Part shown: positions 23,029 through 26,528 of the stretch, one piece after another
Layout of the letters: each line of letters opens with the position of its first letter
Position numbering within the stretch: position 1 is the first letter of the stretch
DNA from: Verrucomicrobiota bacterium
Lineage (GTDB): Bacteria > Verrucomicrobiota > Verrucomicrobiia > Opitutales > Opitutaceae
Length of the DNA: 26,528 nt
Assembly (NCBI GenBank): GCA_030832235.1
Contig: JAURJO010000484.1
Location: forward strand, 1 to 26,528
Direction: 5' to 3'
Translations under genes and position numbers: made by a program
The notes under the pieces: generated by a model
Databases searched by the model: none
Told to the model about the DNA's origin: nothing
What the model saw: the letters and a program-made list of their open reading frames with translations, nothing else

Positions 23029-26000
23029 TCAGGTCAGGACCGCGGGATCGAGGCCGATCGTGCCGACCAGGCTCTCCAGATAGCCGGCACCGCGGGCCTC
23101 GCGCAGCACGGCGCGCGCGGTCTCGAGTTTTTCGCGAATGAGCAGGCGATCCGCGAGGTCGGCGTAGTTGGGACGCGCCAGGAAGCGCTCGAGGTATTCC
23201 GCGCGTGACTCCCAGTAGGCGACGTCGCGGCGCTGTTGGGCGACCAGCCGCGCGCGGTACCACTCGCTCCCGATCACGCTGGCGCGGGTGAATTGTACCC
23301 GCAGCGCGGGGGCATCGAGCCCGTGGCCCTCCCATTTTCCGTCCCGCATCACGTGGAGCAGTGCGCGCAGGGGCGGCACCGCCTGCACGATCGAGCCGTC
23401 GGCGAAGTAGCCCTCCGCGGCGGTACGCATCGCGTGCACGATATTTTCCATGCCGTCGGCGAACACCGCGCGGTCCTGCAGTTCCGGCTGCAGCAGCTCA
23501 TCGTCGAACAGCGTGCTGGGGTTCCCAAGCACGCGGCCGCAGAAGGTCTGGACGAAACGCGAGGTCACGCGCCAGCCGAGACGGCTCGCCAGCACCGGTT
23601 TCCCGTCGTGGGTCCAGTCCTCGCAACGTTCGAGGTAGCCGTGCTCGATGAGGTACGTGGGCGAACGTTCCTCGGGTGACATCCGCGCCCAGATCTCCGG
23701 GACGAGCAGGCTGATGTCGTGATCGACGCGGAAACGCGGCCCGACCCAGCCGGCCGCCGACGAGAACACCGGCAGTTCCGTCAAGGCGTAGGAAACCAGC
23801 GCGGCGTTGAGGTCGTGGATAGGCGGGAGCGCGTTGAACGGCCCCTTCGTGAGGGCGCCTTCGGATCCGGCGCCCGTGGTCGAGGGTGATTTTCCGGTGA
23901 GGCTCGCGATGAAGTCCATGAACGCTTCCGGCAGTTCCTGATAATGGATCGGGCCGAAGACGCACATCGGGCGCACGCCCGGCTCGGGCGGATTAAGCCG
24001 GCGTCCGGCCAGCACTGCGCCCACGGGGAACAAGGCGCCCCCGGGGGCGCGGCGGTAGAGCTGGGCGCCCACCTGCGCGAGGTAGGTGGCGCGCGGATCC
24101 TCGAGGTCGGGCCGGTGCTGCAGGTAACGCGGGTTCTTCGTGGGCTTGCCGTCCACGATCCGCGGGTGCGCGGGGGAGGCGAGGTAGTCGGGCGAGGCCG
24201 AACCGACGAAGGCGCCAAAGAGTTCGCGGATCGGATCCGTGAACGCGTCGAAGCCGATCGCGTCCTCCACAATCTTGCGGGCGGTGTCGCGGCTGAGCGG
24301 CTCGTAATTGGAGAAGAAATTCCCGGAACGAGAGAAGTCGCGCTCGGTGCGGCGGTCGTAGCCGCGATGGATGGCGTCGTCCGGCCGCTGGAAAAGGTAC
24401 TGCTCGCAGTTGGCGACGAACTTCACCGAGGGGGGGATACCGTCTGGCAATCCGGAGAGTGCGTTCGACGGCGCGATGATCGCGGCCGAGATGTCGTCCT
24501 CCGCCTGGATCTTCACCGCGGGGTGGAAGTCCTTCCGCAACGAGAACGTGCGCCAGCCGCCATCGGCGGTGAAGCCCACGCGCAGGAAGTGGGTCATGGC
24601 CTTCTCACCCATGAACTTCAGCTCGTTGCCCGGTCGGCCGTTGATGGTATCGACCGTGAAATGTCGGCGCCAGTCGGCACCCCACTCGGGCTTGTGCACC
24701 CGCTTGATGAGCAGCACGAGGTCGAGGATGTAGCGGGGGATGCCGGCGAGCCAGGCGTTGTACTCGTCGGTGTAATCGGGGCTGCGGCTGAGCAGCTTCA
24801 CCACGGAACCCAGCGAGCGGTCGGGGCTGAGCAGCGGACGGCCGCGCGGCTTGTTCCGCGCCGGATCGCGGAAGCGCTGGCCGAACTCGCGGTTGAGGAT
24901 CGCGTCGATCGCGTCGAAGTCGCGCGCGAGTTCGCTCACGAAGTTGGGCGCGGTGAATATCGCGTCGGCGATCGACTTGGAGATCTCGGACTTTCCGCCG
25001 CCCGAGACGGTGCAGGGCTTGTGGCAGAGCAGGCCCTCGGCCGTCGTGCCGCGCAGCCGCCAGCGGCGGCCGTCCTCTGGTTTCACCATTTCCACCTTGT
25101 AGCCCGAGGGGAGTACGTAGGTGTGGCCCGGCAGGAGCTTCAGGGTCCGCGCGGCGCCGGCGGCGTCGGTCCACGTGATCGTCTGCCGCCGGAGCTGGAA
25201 AAAGGCGTCTTCCGGCACGTAGCAGATCGTCGGATACCGCCGGTCGCGGGCCCAGCCGCCGGGTTGCGGCTCGGCGCGCTCGCCGAGCTGCGCGAGGGCC
25301 TCGGCGAATGTGTGGTTGACGATCGCGAGGTGGCGACCGAGACGGAAATCCTCGCCGAGGTCGTAGCTCGGGAAGACGATGGCGCCGCCGGCGTGCTCCT
25401 CCTCGCAGCGGCCGAGCAGATTTGCGGCGAAGCTGATCTGGGCCTTCACCTCCTTTTTGCAGTAGCCGAAGTAATTGTCGGAAATGAGGGTCAGGATCAC
25501 GCCGCTCCGGTCGCGCGCGGTGACCTTGAAGGGTACGCCGTCGTTGTAAGGTTCCGCCGGGTCCTTCCAACACATGCCGTCCCGCCGCTGGCGGGCGGTC
25601 GCTTGCGCCCACGCGGGCAGGCCGAGTTCGCGCTTGGTGAGGCCGTTTAGTTGCGGCGCGAGGATCACGCCGCCGGTGTGTCCCGTCCAGTGGGCCGGAT
25701 CGAGGGCGGCGTCGTTGGCGGGGAGATTAGGGTCGCCGGCGTTGCCGAAGATGCGCTCGACGAAGTCGAGATTGGCCACGAGCGCTCCCGGGACGAAGAA
25801 GCGCGTCTCCATCGCGCGACGCGGTGAGAAACCCGGTACCGCGGGGCAAACCTCCGGCCGAAGGAGCAAAGTCACAAAACACTCGGCGGGTGCCGGAGCG
25901 CCGGCGGTGAAGGGTAGCCGGAGGAAGTCCGCCGGTGGATTCAGCGCGTGGCGCAACAGGCGGCCGAAGACGTGCGCCGGCACGGCTTTCTTGTCGTCGG

Positions 26001-26478
26001 GCACCGGGAGCCCGAAATCGGCGATATGGAAGATACCCTGCGTGGTGCGGCGGTCGGCCTTCGGATTGTGCAGTACCCCCTGCTGCACGCGGTAGGAGGA
26101 GAGGATGGCGCTGCGGTGCTCGTCGGCGCCGGGAGGCAGCGACAGCACGCGCGCCAGTCCGGCTCGGTCGAGGACGAGGCTGGAGGCCGGGAGGCGCGGC
26201 ACCTCGCCACCAAGATCGGGGCCGGCCTCGAGTTGATCGTAGAGAAAGTTCTGCAGGCGCTGGTCGACCGGGCAGAGATGACGGGAAAGCGCGCGGTCCT
26301 TTTCGCGGCTGAGCGCGAGAAAGTGGTCCACCAAGGGCGCGAGGCCGTCCCCCGCCATGGCGGCGGGCACGCCGGGCTGGCCGATCTCGCGGAGCTTCAG
26401 GTTGAGGTACGCCACCCATTGGGCGTCGGCGTCAGAGGTAGCGGGCACGGGAGCGGGAAGGGAAGGACCGGGACTCAT
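23029..26478 (-). CDS. Probable diphosphate (PPi)-type phosphoenolpyruvate carboxykinase
   Basis: 1149 residues, no signal peptide or membrane segment. The length fits PPi-type PEPCK (about 130 kDa, known from Entamoeba and Propionibacterium), which makes PEP, CO2 and phosphate forms interconvertible with oxaloacetate using pyrophosphate. Order of motifs resembles GTP-PEPCK: DNYFGYCKKEVKAQISFAA (about 335-352; compare the YGGN...GKKCFALR metal/substrate stretch), a His in VNHTF (H389), a kinase loop CTVSGGGKSEISKS (489-502), and a late VLAGRRLNPPEPGV (about 822-835; compare FGGRRPAGVP). A second Gly/Ser-rich loop TGKSPSTTGAGSEG lies at 861-874. The ATG at 26478 opens the coherent protein; no Shine-Dalgarno precedes it. 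The family call comes from memory of size and motif order; if wrong, it is a large conserved enzyme with a nucleotide/phosphate-binding loop. Confidence 0.6.
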   Translation of the reverse strand: MSPGPSLPAPVPATSDADAQWVAYLNLKLREIGQPGVPAAMAGDGLAPLVDHFLALSREKDRALSRHLCPVDQRLQNFLYDQLEAGPDLGGEVPRLPASSLVLDRAGLARVLSLPPGADEHRSAILSSYRVQQGVLHNPKADRRTTQGIFHIADFGLPVPDDKKAVPAHVFGRLLRHALNPPADFLRLPFTAGAPAPAECFVTLLLRPEVCPAVPGFSPRRAMETRFFVPGALVANLDFVERIFGNAGDPNLPANDAALDPAHWTGHTGGVILAPQLNGLTKRELGLPAWAQATARQRRDGMCWKDPAEPYNDGVPFKVTARDRSGVILTLISDNYFGYCKKEVKAQISFAANLLGRCEEEHAGGAIVFPSYDLGEDFRLGRHLAIVNHTFAEALAQLGERAEPQPGGWARDRRYPTICYVPEDAFFQLRRQTITWTDAAGAARTLKLLPGHTYVLPSGYKVEMVKPEDGRRWRLRGTTAEGLLCHKPCTVSGGGKSEISKSIADAIFTAPNFVSELARDFDAIDAILNREFGQRFRDPARNKPRGRPLLSPDRSLGSVVKLLSRSPDYTDEYNAWLAGIPRYILDLVLLIKRVHKPEWGADWRRHFTVDTINGRPGNELKFMGEKAMTHFLRVGFTADGGWRTFSLRKDFHPAVKIQAEDDISAAIIAPSNALSGLPDGIPPSVKFVANCEQYLFQRPDDAIHRGYDRRTERDFSRSGNFFSNYEPLSRDTARKIVEDAIGFDAFTDPIRELFGAFVGSASPDYLASPAHPRIVDGKPTKNPRYLQHRPDLEDPRATYLAQVGAQLYRRAPGGALFPVGAVLAGRRLNPPEPGVRPMCVFGPIHYQELPEAFMDFIASLTGKSPSTTGAGSEGALTKGPFNALPPIHDLNAALVSYALTELPVFSSAAGWVGPRFRVDHDISLLVPEIWARMSPEERSPTYLIEHGYLERCEDWTHDGKPVLASRLGWRVTSRFVQTFCGRVLGNPSTLFDDELLQPELQDRAVFADGMENIVHAMRTAAEGYFADGSIVQAVPPLRALLHVMRDGKWEGHGLDAPALRVQFTRASVIGSEWYRARLVAQQRRDVAYWESRAEYLERFLARPNYADLADRLLIREKLETARAVLREARGAGYLESLVGTIGLDPAVLT

Positions 26479-26528
26479 GGCGTCGAAGGGCGTTTTTTCG
26501 GAGGCTGATGCAAGTGGCGGGCCAATCA

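Overview
The window is GC-rich bacterial chromosome with strongly GC-ending codons. It most likely comes from the Verrucomicrobiota, probably an Opitutaceae-like lineage. The grounds are three: a planctomycete/verrucomicrobial-type gene pair (PA14-containing cytochrome of the DUF1587/1595/1592/1588/1585 type, then a Tat-exported DUF1552 protein), a large TonB-dependent receptor with an N-terminal carboxypeptidase-regulatory-like domain, and short dispersed intergenic repeats of the CCACGGATGGACACGGATG / CGCAGAT kind, which I remember from that group. The taxonomy is inference; no rRNA is present.

Layout. (1) Positions 2-1295: the 3' end of a phosphate operon, with a 5'-truncated phoU overlapping a PhoB-type response regulator. 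(2) 1296-1730: a repeat-rich spacer. (3) 1731-5488: a secreted cytochrome-like lipoprotein translationally coupled to a Tat-exported DUF1552 protein. (4) 5489-6003: an unexplained spacer with several small hairpins and a run of ten C. (5) 6004-11405: a carbohydrate-related group on the plus strand, made of a TonB-dependent receptor, an oligogalacturonate-lyase-like beta-propeller and a DUF1080 (3-keto-disaccharide hydrolase family) protein, all with export signals. (6) 11756-20228, minus strand: a signalling operon read in the order LuxR/NarL response regulator, degenerate receiver, sensorless HATPase protein, soluble hybrid kinase (REC-PAS-GAF-PAS-HK-REC), membrane hybrid kinase (sensor-4xPAS-HK-REC). 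(7) 20594-20683, minus: tRNA-Ser(GGA) with encoded CCA. (8) 20903-22550: a small membrane protein, a repeat-rich spacer and a YdcF/DUF218 protein. (9) 22793-22921: the relic of a LuxR-type HTH domain. (10) 23029-26478, minus: a 1149-residue protein that I think is a diphosphate (PPi)-type phosphoenolpyruvate carboxykinase.

How they fit together. The receptor, lyase and DUF1080 genes probably serve uptake and outer-compartment breakdown of plant-derived acidic or modified oligosaccharides. The minus-strand signalling operon has two complete hybrid kinases but only one DNA-binding output, the LuxR-type regulator at its head; the receivers and kinase-like modules around it show unusual substitutions. 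If the PEPCK reading is right, the organism connects PEP and oxaloacetate through pyrophosphate rather than ATP or GTP.

Most start codons in the window lack a Shine-Dalgarno sequence and instead have a C-rich pyrimidine stretch directly before the ATG. I saw no CRISPR array, complete insertion sequence, transposase, prophage gene or rRNA.
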